Part shown: positions 29,301 through 31,547 of the stretch, in pieces
Layout of the letters: each line of letters begins with the position of its first letter
Position numbering within the stretch: position 1 is the first letter of the stretch
Source of the DNA: Priapulus caudatus
Taxonomy: Eukaryota > Priapulida > Priapulimorpha > Priapulimorphida > Priapulidae
NCBI RefSeq assembly: GCF_000485595.1
Contig: NW_014578214.1
Location: forward strand, 65,116-96,662
Direction: 5' to 3'
Length of the DNA stretch: 31,547 nucleotides
Program-made: the position numbers and the translations under genes
The notes under the pieces: generated by a model
What the model was told of the DNA's origin: nothing
Database searches by the model: none
What the model saw: only the letters and a program-made list of their open reading frames with translations

Positions 29301-30756
29301 TCTTGGATGAAAAAGAGCTGCTGTAATACAAAGTGCTATGTTGATGAATTGTGTTATACGTGTGATATTTTCAAATTTGAAGTGTGCTGCTTGAATTAGC
29401 TCACAACTATAAAAACACAAACTGATAGCGAGTTATGTGTATTACTTCATTAATTCCTCTTCATACGAGGGAAAATAATTTTAATACAATATTTGGGGAT
29501 ATTAATGTTTCTTGCTATACCTTTATATCGTGCCAATGTGTCACCTTTTATTTATGCACTGATTGGCAGGAGAGTCCTAGACAGGATTAAGGAGCAAGAA
29601 CAAAGCCGAAACCTTCACGACCAATTCCATTCACAGGTATAGATCCTGGCCCACAAACATGCTGACTCGCTTAAAAGGCTTGTGCACAACTTCTCTGTCA
29701 TCGTTGAAATTTCTTGCACTGCGTTGCTTTGTGTGCATTGGTAGAATCAACCCCGTGCCTTCCATACAAAAAATAAGTATCAACTGGACAAAATATTGCT
29801 TTCTCTGTATTGACCTGATAAACTTCAGGTTTCAGTGTTCTTTCCAGGAATTTCAGAAGCCATGTCGTTTAATGATAGATGGGTAGGGTATAGGAGGGAG
29901 TTGTGCCTATTGGGGTCAATTACACGTGTCTTAAGCGGGCCCCAATACACAGGTAACCTCGATCAGTTCGGAGATGTATACATAAAGCTGTGAAAACACA
30001 CATGAAATGACTGTGTTGGCACTGTCAGATGTAAACACAGCTGGAAGTTAAGTCATGTCAGTTGGGCAAGGCAATTCAGGCGTTTCGGGTGAATTATGGG
30101 ACGTCACAAATGAGGTTAAATGTTAAACATGCGTTAAAGGCCCGGGGAGAACCCCAGGGTTTCCAGTTGAGAACTCAAAGAATAATATTAAAGTGATTAT
30201 GTCACCGTAACTAGTAAAAGTAACAAAAATTGTCCAATTTTTCACAAAATGTAAGTGATTCTGTTCACTTTTTATGGTTAAATTGCTGCATTATACTTCC
30301 TATTTTGTTATTCCTTTCGATGTGAACAAACACTCGTGACATACATAGCACATAGCAAGCATTTAATGTTGTGATCAACATTATCAAATCGCCCAGATTT
30401 TTTGGATTTTTAACTAGTTGAAAAACAATATCAGCGATTTAAGGATACATTTAATGGCGTTAGTACTTACTTTTCATGTAGGGAATTTTTGTGTGCAAAT
30501 ATACACCATAGAAAATTCGTGATGTAGTCAATTTAACTTGTTTTACCGTTTACAGTCAACTGTCCGTCGGTCTGTCGGTCTGCCATGTACAATGTCTATG
30601 CTTCAGCTGCAGAACGCTCAAGATGGCTTCGCCGTCGTAGCCGACTACTTCAGGCGGGGTGTGTTTAACAACGCCACACTGGTCCCAGACCCCCAGTGCC
30701 AGACAAAGCCCCCGTCCGGCTTGTCACGCGCGAGGGACACGTTGGACAGGAAGTAG
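11380..30756 (+). CDS. VPS11: VPS11, core subunit of HOPS/CORVET (whole gene, 28 coding exons)
   Basis: Vacuolar protein sorting 11 is a class C core subunit shared by the HOPS and CORVET complexes, which tether endosomes, lysosomes and autophagosomes before SNARE-driven fusion. I joined 28 blocks with GT...AG introns and consistent phases into 927 codons plus stop; vertebrate VPS11 is about 941 residues. Landmarks are WRRFNFFDKELVK (residues 6-18), THLYQLKQHNIL (74-85), LDAQRIHNLTRYLQALH (412-428), DHTTLLLNCYTKLKD (435-449), LEDIRDYAKALKYI (504-517), ALVLCQMHNF (657-666) and LELPSVHFLCQH (820-831). Domains in order are an N-terminal WD-like propeller (about 1-340), alpha-solenoid/CHCR repeats (about 350-760), a coiled coil (about 764-803), a RING-H2 (813-851) and the VPS11 C-terminal domain (about 857-905). 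Exons sum to 2,784 nt over 19.4 kb. Coordinates here are the gene span; the exons are listed separately. The identification is near certain; the weakest boundaries are the exon 1 donor and the exon 28 acceptor. Confidence 0.96.
11549..11780 (+). repeat. Intron 1 inverted repeat, plus arm
   Basis: GTTGTAACCTATCTCTAGAA and AAACTATGTTGAAACTGGAT match the complement of 12420-12526. This arm carries an extra insert of about 115 bp after TTCTGCCACA. The two arms flank AT-rich repeat copy 2. Confidence 0.7.
11815..12066 (+). repeat. AT-rich dispersed repeat, copy 2 (uninterrupted)
   Basis: Second copy of the 9345-9645 repeat, with the intact junction CACTAAGTTCACTAACAGTA. It lies in VPS11 intron 1. 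Confidence 0.82.
12420..12526 (-). repeat. Intron 1 inverted repeat, minus arm
   Basis: The complement reads GTTACAACTAGCTCTAGAAC, then CTTCGCTCTGCCACACCACA and AACTATGTTGAAACTGGACA, matching 11549-11780. Confidence 0.7.
12600..12695. repeat. Small hairpin element with AATCCTAG ends
   Basis: GCTCAATCCTAGATTG (about 12607-12622) and AATCTAGGATTGAGC (about 12673-12687) are inverted. The right half is also similar to 19748-19800 on the other strand, and a half-copy is at about 2240-2268. Confidence 0.6.
12696..13401. other. Rest of VPS11 intron 1, nothing further supported
   Basis: AT-rich. It contains a CT/GA hairpin at about 12880-12915. An open frame at 12874-13081 lacks recognisable content. 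It ends with the polypyrimidine tract of the exon 2 acceptor. Confidence 0.5.
13402..13476 (+). CDS. VPS11: VPS11 exon 2, residues 6-30
   Basis: Encodes WRRFNFFDKELVK followed by VSDTEQQFDQLK. The first part is the diagnostic VPS11 N-terminal strand; the second replaces the longer Ala/Ser-rich linker of vertebrates. Acceptor TTTTTTCCTAG, donor GTATCT; phase 0 at both ends. Confidence 0.93.
13742..13915 (+). CDS. VPS11: VPS11 exon 3, residues 31-88
   Basis: First blades of the propeller, including SSGRGQIIIGDFSG and the strongly conserved THLYQLKQHNIL. Acceptor TTTCAG, donor GTAAGA, phase 0/0. The last residues (VSIG) run directly into the EDEVGINPL of exon 4. Confidence 0.95.
14199..14249 (+). 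CDS. VPS11: VPS11 exon 4, residues 89-105
   Basis: Encodes EDEVGINPLVKVWNMDK, equivalent to the GEDEEGINPLVKIWNLEK segment of vertebrate VPS11. Acceptor TTCCATAG, donor GTATCA, phase 0/0. The following intron contains a large foldback element. Confidence 0.95.
14418..15257. mobile_element. Large foldback element in VPS11 intron 4
   Basis: Left arm 14418-14744 and right arm 14931-15257 are inverted copies of each other over about 327 bp, with only scattered differences. Outer end TGTACATCAAGAGTAGATAA; inner end AACCCTATCGGGGCACGAAT. The 186-bp spacer is AT-rich with no ORF. No transposase is encoded and the target duplication is unclear. It fits a foldback MITE. Confidence 0.9.
15324..15490 (+). 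CDS. VPS11: VPS11 exon 5, residues 106-161
   Basis: Propeller segment with GNPMCTRIVRAIPG, VSCLAVHENLNFMVVG and FADGSVVLFKGDVTRE. Acceptor TTTTCCAG, donor GTTTGT. It ends two bases into the Arg161 codon (AG|A), completed by exon 6. Confidence 0.95.
15743..15985 (+). pseudogene. Non-LTR retrotransposon reverse-transcriptase remnant in intron 5
   Basis: In one frame the sequence reads YLSVIVSSNLCWNAHVDYIC, then KKATRCLSMLHCSLSF. After a frame shift come PEYASPYWS and KLQHIRMHLAQSS, then APRWVT. This is the pattern at the C-terminal end of LINE reverse transcriptases of the CR1/Jockey type (YLGV...S..W..H...I..KA.R.L, then LEYAS..W, KLE..Q..AARWV). It is frame-broken and truncated at both ends, a dead fragment. 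Confidence 0.8.
16202..16349 (+). CDS. VPS11: VPS11 exon 6, residues 161-210
   Basis: Encodes HSKHRILHQSPHPVTGMAFR and on to SFNVSVKDKETK. PVTGMAFRQ corresponds to PVTGLAFRQ of vertebrates. Acceptor TTTTCAG, donor GTTTGT. An internal LINE remnant sits in the intron just before it and a (GT)n tract in the intron after it. Confidence 0.94.
16397..16474 (+). repeat. (GT)n/(GTGC)n microsatellite in intron 6
   Basis: GT and GCGT steps, the same AC/ACGC compound type as upstream but on the opposite strand, starting about 50 bp after the exon 6 donor. Confidence 0.9.
16803..16892 (+). CDS. VPS11: VPS11 exon 7, residues 211-240
   Basis: Encodes QLLDNHGCNLKCSVLSDGSQ then EYQFIIGRPD, matching the HGCGLRCSALSDPSQDLQFIV segment. 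Acceptor TTTCAG, donor GTAAGT, phase 0/0. The downstream intron carries the CAG-rich tract. Confidence 0.94.
17109..17551 (+). repeat. CAG-rich trinucleotide tract in intron 7
   Basis: About 440 bp of AGC/CAG units, interrupted by GGA, ATCACTAGAAG and TAGTAG blocks. Sub-blocks of about 50 bp (AGCAGCATCACTAGAAGCAG) recur, so it also has a higher-order period. Translations (poly-Ala on plus, poly-Leu on minus) are artefacts of the repeat. Confidence 0.95.
17625..17758 (+). CDS. VPS11: VPS11 exon 8, residues 241-285
   Basis: Encodes AVYFYQPEGRGACLAFEG, then EKLQMCWYRSYLVVVSKE; YLYQPDERGPCFAFEGHKL is the vertebrate counterpart. Acceptor TTTCCACAG, donor GTAAGT. Ends two bases into Val285. Confidence 0.95.
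18087..18148 (+). CDS. VPS11: VPS11 exon 9, residues 285-306
   Basis: Encodes DGQPREMNILTIYDIKNKFI; the vertebrate protein has KQILNIYDLCNKFI here. Acceptor ACATTTTAG, donor GTGAGT. Starts with one base and ends with one base of split codons (Val285, Ala306). Confidence 0.94.
18398..18477 (+). CDS. VPS11: VPS11 exon 10, residues 306-332
   Basis: Encodes AYSAPLPAVTDVVCEWGSLY, then VLAGEQK, the last propeller strand (DVVDVLAEWGSLYVLT in vertebrates). Acceptor GTGTTTAG, donor GTACAT. Confidence 0.94.
18624..18703 (+). CDS. VPS11: VPS11 exon 11, residues 333-359
   Basis: Encodes LYHLQEKDTQTKLDMLFKKN then LYVLAI. LQEKDTQTKLEMLFKKNLF is nearly invariant in animal VPS11. Acceptor AATTGCAG, donor GTATTT. 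Marks the start of the alpha-solenoid. Confidence 0.95.
19025..19099 (+). CDS. VPS11: VPS11 exon 12, residues 359-384
   Basis: Encodes SLAKSQQYDEQGLVDIFRQY, then GDHLY. I chose the AG at 19023-19024 over the AG five bases later because only the former keeps the frame and restores the conserved LAKSQ. Donor GTTAGA; ends two bases into Ser384. Confidence 0.94.
19507..19585 (+). CDS. VPS11: VPS11 exon 13, residues 384-410
   Basis: Encodes SKGDHEEAIVQYIKTIG, then VLEPSYVIRK, matching the SKGNHDGAVQQYIRTIG...PSYVIRKFLDAQR solenoid helix pair. Acceptor TTTTGCAG, donor GTAAAT. Confidence 0.95.
19748..19800 (+). repeat. AATCCTAG dispersed element, partial copy in intron 13
   Basis: GCCCAATCCTAGTTTAGCCC, then CACCCCCGGATTAGTTTAGC and ACATATGCGAAAAC; similar to the complement of 12638-12692. 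Confidence 0.6.
19947..20093 (+). CDS. VPS11: VPS11 exon 14, residues 411-459
   Basis: Encodes FLDAQRIHNLTRYLQALHTQ, then GLATEDHTTLLLNCYTKLKD and KHKLDKFIM. This is the best-conserved part of the gene (CHCR region). It is more GC-rich than its surroundings. Donor GTGAGC; a 22-bp minisatellite begins 20 bp after the exon. Confidence 0.96.
20113..20300 (+). repeat. 22-bp minisatellite immediately after the exon 14 donor
   Basis: Eight full 22-bp units (consensus GTGGCGGTGCGCAGAGTTGT-AC) plus a partial ninth. Units 5-8 are identical; units 2, 3 and 9 carry CACAGG or GCTCGT variants. The array begins 20 bp after exon 14. All three plus frames are open through it because 22 is not a multiple of 3. 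Confidence 0.95.
20350..20495. repeat. AT-rich simple repeats (ACTA/TACATA)
   Basis: Runs of ACTAACTACTA and (ATACAT)n between 20360 and 20490 in intron 14. Low complexity, no gene. Confidence 0.8.
20555..20585 (+). other. G-quadruplex candidate in intron 14
   Basis: Five G runs of 4 to 6 bases separated by single T or TGT (pattern G6-T-G5-T-G4-TGT-G4-T-G5) on the sense strand of the VPS11 pre-mRNA. Fits the G3+N1-7 quadruplex rule easily. Confidence 0.8.
20588..21000 (-). repeat. Dispersed repeat family 1, copy D (inverted, intron 14)
   Basis: The complement is colinear with copies A-C: CCATGTTTTACCTCC, TTTCATGGTCCTTTCAATAA, TTGTTCCGCAATTC, CTATACCTTAAGTT and a TGACCT cluster. It shows the uninterrupted TTAA site. 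Sense to VPS11 it carries AGGTCAAAGGTCA at 20627-20639. Confidence 0.9.
21083..21155 (+). repeat. tRNA-derived SINE-like unit
   Basis: A-box-like TAGCCGAACGCG (21088-21099) and B-box-like GGATCGAATCC (21132-21142) are correctly spaced for a tRNA promoter. CAGAT and ATCTG at the ends can pair as a short acceptor stem, and ACGGC/GTCGT can form an anticodon stem around TGAAAG. A T6 run (21150-21155) follows at once. The stems are incomplete, so a tRNA pseudogene or SINE head is likelier than a working tRNA. Confidence 0.6.
21956..22003 (+). CDS. VPS11: VPS11 exon 15, residues 460-475
   Basis: Small 48-nt exon encoding TKSKEEVDFDVITAIK (KSESEVHFDVETAIKV in vertebrates). Acceptor TTGTCGCAG, donor GTGAGT, phase 0/0. 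Confidence 0.94.
22165..22311 (+). CDS. VPS11: VPS11 exon 16, residues 476-524
   Basis: Encodes VCRQAGYHDHALYLAEKFDQ, HDWYLKVQLEDIRDYAKALK and YIANLDFYE, the central solenoid helices. Acceptor TTCTGTTTAG, donor GTAAAA, phase 0/0. Confidence 0.95.
22598..22703 (+). CDS. VPS11: VPS11 exon 17, residues 525-560
   Basis: Encodes AEAIMKAHGKMLVNEAPDQT, then TELLKTLCTDYRPVN; PEQTTQLLKGLCTDYRP is the vertebrate equivalent. Acceptor GTTTTACAG, donor GTAAGT. Ends one base into Met560. Confidence 0.95.
22932..23117 (-). repeat. Dispersed repeat family 2, minus copy (intron 17)
   Basis: The complement reads CCAGGAATTTCAGAAGGCAT, AAGCGGCCCCAATACGCAGG, TCGATCAATTCGGCGACGTA and AAGCTGTGAAAACACAGCAT, matching 29844-30045. 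Confidence 0.82.
23307..23336 (+). CDS. VPS11: VPS11 exon 18 (30-nt micro-exon), residues 560-570
   Basis: Thirty bases encode MPLVDDNTLD. The exon joins the TDYRP helix to the next block in the variable loop where vertebrates have a Glu/Arg-rich insert. It has a good acceptor (TGTTTGCAG) and donor (GTAAGT), and its 2+27+1 phase exactly bridges exons 17 and 19. Conservation is low, so it could be alternatively used, but skipping it (30 nt) also keeps the frame. Confidence 0.85.
23486..23522 (+). repeat. (GTT)n microsatellite in intron 18
   Basis: About twelve GTT units with one TTTT interruption, directly upstream of the exon 19 acceptor region. Confidence 0.9.
23542..23645 (+). CDS. VPS11: VPS11 exon 19, residues 570-604
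   Basis: Encodes SAPRSVLQAKPDEFIHIFVN, then NSAKLREFLEHMIK; EEFIPIFANNPRELKAFLEHM is the vertebrate counterpart. Acceptor TTTTTATTAG, donor GTATCT. Confidence 0.95.
23963..24097 (+). CDS. VPS11: VPS11 exon 20, residues 605-649
   Basis: Encodes VQPGSSSLVYNTLIELYLHD, then VVHEASASQRKVKEEKILGM and LQNPA. Matches VQPDSPQGIYDTLLELRLQ. Acceptor CTGTCTCAG, donor GTATGT, phase 0/0. An AGGTC pentamer run begins about 30 bp into the next intron. Confidence 0.94.
24129..24167 (+). repeat. AGGTC pentamer repeat in intron 20
   Basis: About seven 5-bp AGGTC/AGGTG/AGGTT units, 31 bp after the exon 20 donor. Confidence 0.85.
24750..24838 (+). CDS. VPS11: VPS11 exon 21, residues 650-679
   Basis: Encodes AGYDIDQALVLCQMHNFRLG, then VLYLYEKSKL; DKALVLCQMHDFQDGVLYLYEQGKL in vertebrates. 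Acceptor TGTTTGCAG, donor GTAAGG. Ends two bases into Leu679. Confidence 0.95.
25057..25131 (+). CDS. VPS11: VPS11 exon 22, residues 679-704
   Basis: Encodes YQQILSHHMEHKEYTNIVDT, then CKKFG; FQQIMHYHMQHEQYRQVISVC is equivalent. Acceptor TATCTTTAG, donor GTGCGT (weaker). Confidence 0.94.
25266..25443 (+). CDS. VPS11: VPS11 exon 23, residues 704-763
   Basis: Encodes TEEPNLWVQALWYFAKTEDC, YKTYLTEVLTQIDKKNLLPP and LMVVETLGQNSTATLAVIK. NLMPPLLVVQTLAHNSTATLSVI is the matching vertebrate segment. Acceptor CATTTAG, donor GTAACC. Confidence 0.95.
25760..26063. mobile_element. Tigger/pogo-like MITE in intron 23
   Basis: Ends CAGTGTACCCCCGAGATACG and (complement of the right end) CAGTGGCCACCCGAGATACG are inverted repeats. 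TA dinucleotides at 25758-25759 and 26064-26065 flank it. A second internal copy of TTCGTATCTCG lies near each end. The CAG start, TA site and AAATTCGTAT style fit Tc1/mariner-superfamily Tigger/pogo MITEs. At 304 bp it has no ORF. Confidence 0.83.
26154..26275 (+). CDS. VPS11: VPS11 exon 24, residues 764-804 (coiled coil)
   Basis: Encodes DYIMKRLKLENDEIAENERL, then IKQFKEETVKMRGQIEELKT. The heptad-rich, charged composition fits the coiled coil that precedes the RING. Acceptor TCTCTTCAG, donor GTGACT. Ends two bases into Ser804. Confidence 0.94.
26528..26623 (+). CDS. VPS11: VPS11 exon 25, residues 804-836 (first half of RING-H2)
   Basis: Encodes AQIFQVSKCSACNHPLELPS, then VHFLCQHSYHQ. It carries the zinc ligands Cys813, Cys816, Cys829, His831 and His834. 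I chose the acceptor at 26526-26527 (GCGACAG) rather than the AG ten bases on because it completes Ser804 in frame. Ends two bases into His836. Confidence 0.94.
26873..27072 (-). CDS. Last exon of an antisense gene nested in VPS11 intron 25 (repeat unit 2)
   Basis: On the minus strand a strong acceptor (TGTTGTTGCAG) is followed by 66 open codons and TAG. The product begins GAILARETDGMDLYLVTKGV, continues KRLLSDTNTFTAFCLDSNKV and ITMDKKLNIVLHYVKEGLPI, and ends LVGAHQ. It aligns with the exon before it (unit 1): G-x-[LI]-L, then Y-L-[IV]-x2-G-x-[RK], then N/E-T-F. The exon starts in phase 1, exactly what the upstream exon leaves. I do not recognise a named gene. From memory, similar units (VYLV..G.KR.I.....F.....W..V....L...P.G.PI) occur as repeats in bacterial surface or cell-wall proteins; that is recollection, not a search result. 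No AATAAA is visible on the minus strand in the 200 bp after the stop, so it may be a remnant. Confidence 0.62.
27073..27562 (-). other. Intron between the two antisense exons
   Basis: Minus-strand GTAATA...TTGTTGCAG, 490 bp. It contains a short (TA)n and an ACGC run (about 27220-27265 on the plus strand) and no coding signal that I can support. Confidence 0.5.
27563..27757 (-). CDS. Penultimate exon of the nested antisense gene (repeat unit 1)
   Basis: Minus-strand open block ending at a GTAATA donor (ACTTCAG|GTAATA). It encodes KDKKLDGQLLQSPDNDTVYL, ILDGCRNPIPNNETFNNLFR and SRDCIETTRLFRTVCHCTNV-EITS. The donor leaves one base (G) that with the first two bases (GG) of the next exon makes Gly, so the two blocks splice in frame over a 490-bp GT...AG intron. 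Three Cys near the end (C, CxC) are additional to the repeat pattern. The 5' edge is uncertain: the first AG in the open stretch gives 27757, with a poor pyrimidine tract, and an in-frame TAA stops the frame at about 27810. Upstream exons encoding a start or signal peptide were not found in the window. It could be the 3' end of a longer repeat protein or a decaying copy. Confidence 0.55.
27815..28517. other. Intron 25, middle part; nothing supported
   Basis: Unique-looking sequence. I searched the minus strand here for upstream exons of the nested antisense gene and found no block with the same repeat pattern. Confidence 0.4.
28518..28591. repeat. Hairpin in intron 25
   Basis: AGCTGTACCGTAG...TTTGGACGCTC and GAGCGTCCAA...TACGGTACACAGCT are inverted arms of about 28 bp around a 12-bp loop. 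Confidence 0.7.
28896..28955 (+). CDS. VPS11: VPS11 exon 26, residues 836-856 (second half of RING-H2)
   Basis: Encodes CFESYADNEQECPACLPQN. It supplies the remaining ligands Cys837, Cys848 and Cys851, so the RING-H2 is complete with all eight. It is separated from exon 25 by a 2.3-kb intron that holds an antisense gene. Acceptor CTTTCAG, donor GTAAGA. Confidence 0.95.
29570..29636 (+). CDS. VPS11: VPS11 exon 27, residues 856-878
   Basis: Encodes RVLDRIKEQEQSRNLHDQFH then SQ; RAQEQKRDLHDQFQHQL is the vertebrate match, the start of the VPS11 C-terminal domain. Acceptor TTGGCAG, donor GTATAG. Confidence 0.94.
29844..30045 (+). repeat. Dispersed repeat family 2, plus copy (intron 27)
   Basis: CCAGGAATTTCAGAAGCCAT, AAGCGGGCCCCAATACACAG, TCGATCAGTTCGGAGATGTA and AAGCTGTGAAAACACACATG; inverted relative to 22932-23117. 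About 75-80% similar by eye. No coding capacity. Confidence 0.82.
30607..30756 (+). CDS. VPS11: VPS11 exon 28, residues 879-927 and stop
   Basis: Encodes LQNAQDGFAVVADYFRRGVF, then NNATLVPDP and a Ser/Pro/Arg-rich tail ending DTLDRK-TAG. SFSVIADYFGRGVFNKLTLLTDP is the vertebrate match. The acceptor at 30605-30606 (GCTTCAG) aligns best. An in-frame upstream acceptor at 30554 (TTTACAG) would insert 17 residues, and one at 30612 would remove two. Confidence 0.88.
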   Translation: MQNAQDGFAVVADYFRRGVFNNATLVPDPQCQTKPPSGLSRARDTLDRK

Positions 30757-30849
30757 GAGCGAAAGGGCAGACGTGTAATCATGCGCAGAAATTGCGAAAT
30801 CGATCCAGTTGCCATTGTCGTCGAAATCGTAAAGAATTACGTACGTGTT

Positions 30850-30889
30850 AATAAACTCTTGTGTGTAAAAAATTTATTTCGATAATAAA
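30850..30889 (+). promoter_or_regulatory. VPS11 polyadenylation signals
   Basis: Two canonical AATAAA hexamers lie at 30850-30855 and 30884-30889, 94 and 128 bp after the VPS11 stop. GT-rich sequence follows at about 30950-30975. Either could direct 3' end formation, giving a 3' UTR of only about 120-160 nt. Confidence 0.6.
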
Positions 30890-31547
30890 TAAGAGCAGTA
30901 CGCAAGACCGGATGAACTCATTTTCAAATACTGTACATAATACTGTATAAATATGTGTGGATGTATATGATTGTAACATGAGAAATTGATTGTTCTCATG
31001 TTGTTACTGCACTTCTACTGTTTGTTGTGCTTATCATTAAACTATTATATACTGATAATTAGAAAAGGACATTTCAGATATGCCTACATATATAATTCTG
31101 GACGATGGAGAGAGATTGTTCAGTTATATTAACATACACAAACGAATGCCACCAGGGGCAGAGCGTGGGCAACTTTTTCTTCAATGCAGCCACAGACGTG
31201 CGATGCAAAAATTATGCAAAATATTTCATGTCCAATTTAGCACTTGTGGCGATTGTCAACAGGGTTGTCCAGCCTTGCTGTAGAATGTAGATGGTGGAAT
31301 GCTCTTGGGTTGTTGTGGAAGGTCAAAGCTTCCGTAGGTTGCTTTATGTCCGTACTACTTTGCTGTCACGTTGTTCTATCTCCTGTATTAAAGATCAAAG
31401 ATGTGCTGTGATAAAATGCTGTAACAATTTTTTATGTTAAATTAAAAAACACCGAGTACAAAATGTAGAATCACCAATGCAAATTGGGTTTAGGGATCCA
31501 ATGCAGATTTTGAGAAGAAAGAAAATATAAATGAGAAAAGTGAATGT
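30890..31547 (+). other. Downstream of VPS11; one exon-like ORF of unknown nature
   Basis: After the VPS11 polyadenylation signals the sequence is AT-rich. An open block at 31105-31290 (see findings) has protein-like composition but no identified family, acceptor or partner exon. Nothing else is supported to the window end. Confidence 0.35.

Noticed and set aside
29102-29326. 74-codon plus-strand frame in intron 26
   Set aside because: No domain and no splice evidence; the minus strand here was checked for the nested-gene repeat without a clear match.
29659-29886. Open frames on both strands in intron 27
   Set aside because: No recognisable content; the plus frame runs into dispersed repeat family 2.
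30555-30606. Alternative upstream acceptor for exon 28 adding 17 codons
   Set aside because: In frame, but the added residues have no counterpart in VPS11; kept only as a possible splice variant.

Overview
The window is eukaryotic nuclear DNA. It contains many short coding blocks separated by GT...AG introns, long AT-rich introns, (AC)n/(ACGC)n microsatellites and several families of short DNA transposons. The intron-rich gene, the GACGGACGG-tailed repeats and the GGATCCGCCACTG-ended element fit a (probably marine) invertebrate animal. I cannot resolve the phylum from the sequence alone.

The one clear gene is a complete plus-strand copy of VPS11, the RING-containing core subunit of the HOPS and CORVET tethering complexes. 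I assembled 28 coding exons by hand, from 11380 (ATG) to 30756 (TAG). All 27 introns are GT...AG, every junction keeps the reading frame, and the sum is 927 codons plus stop, close to the roughly 940 residues of vertebrate VPS11. The first coding exon is only 15 nt (MTFLQ) and lies 2 kb upstream of exon 2. The protein runs from an N-terminal beta-propeller through an alpha-solenoid and a coiled coil to a RING-H2 finger with all eight metal ligands and the VPS11 C-terminal tail. Two AATAAA signals follow the stop.

The most interesting item is inside VPS11 intron 25 (26624-28895), the intron that splits the RING codon for His836. The opposite strand carries two phase-compatible exons, about 27757-27563 and 27072-26873. 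They encode two tandem, mutually similar units of about 60 residues (G-x-[LI]-L...YL[IV]xxGx[RK]...TF) ending in a stop. This looks like a nested antisense gene, or the 3' remnant of one, that I cannot assign to a named family.

The first 11.3 kb has no convincing gene. It is a repeat-rich intergenic region holding: microsatellites; a hAT-like MITE with a perfect 8-bp duplication (3127-3295); a GGATCC-ended MITE (5380-5882); three plus-strand copies of a dispersed repeat carrying arrays of AGGTCA nuclear-receptor-type half-sites (a fourth, inverted copy is in VPS11 intron 14); two elements flanked by TTAA (8556-9219, inserted into one of those copies, and the foldback 10259-10751); and a TIR element nested in an AT-rich repeat (9646-10208). 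Faint exon-like segments occur on the minus strand near 1.0-2.2 kb.

The VPS11 introns hold further structure: an 840-bp near-perfect foldback (intron 4), a LINE reverse-transcriptase remnant (intron 5), a CAG-rich tract (intron 7), a 22-bp minisatellite starting 20 bp after a splice donor, a G4-prone run and a tRNA-derived SINE-like unit (intron 14), and a Tigger/pogo-like MITE (intron 23). The last 650 bp lies downstream of VPS11 and contains one exon-like plus-strand ORF of unknown nature.
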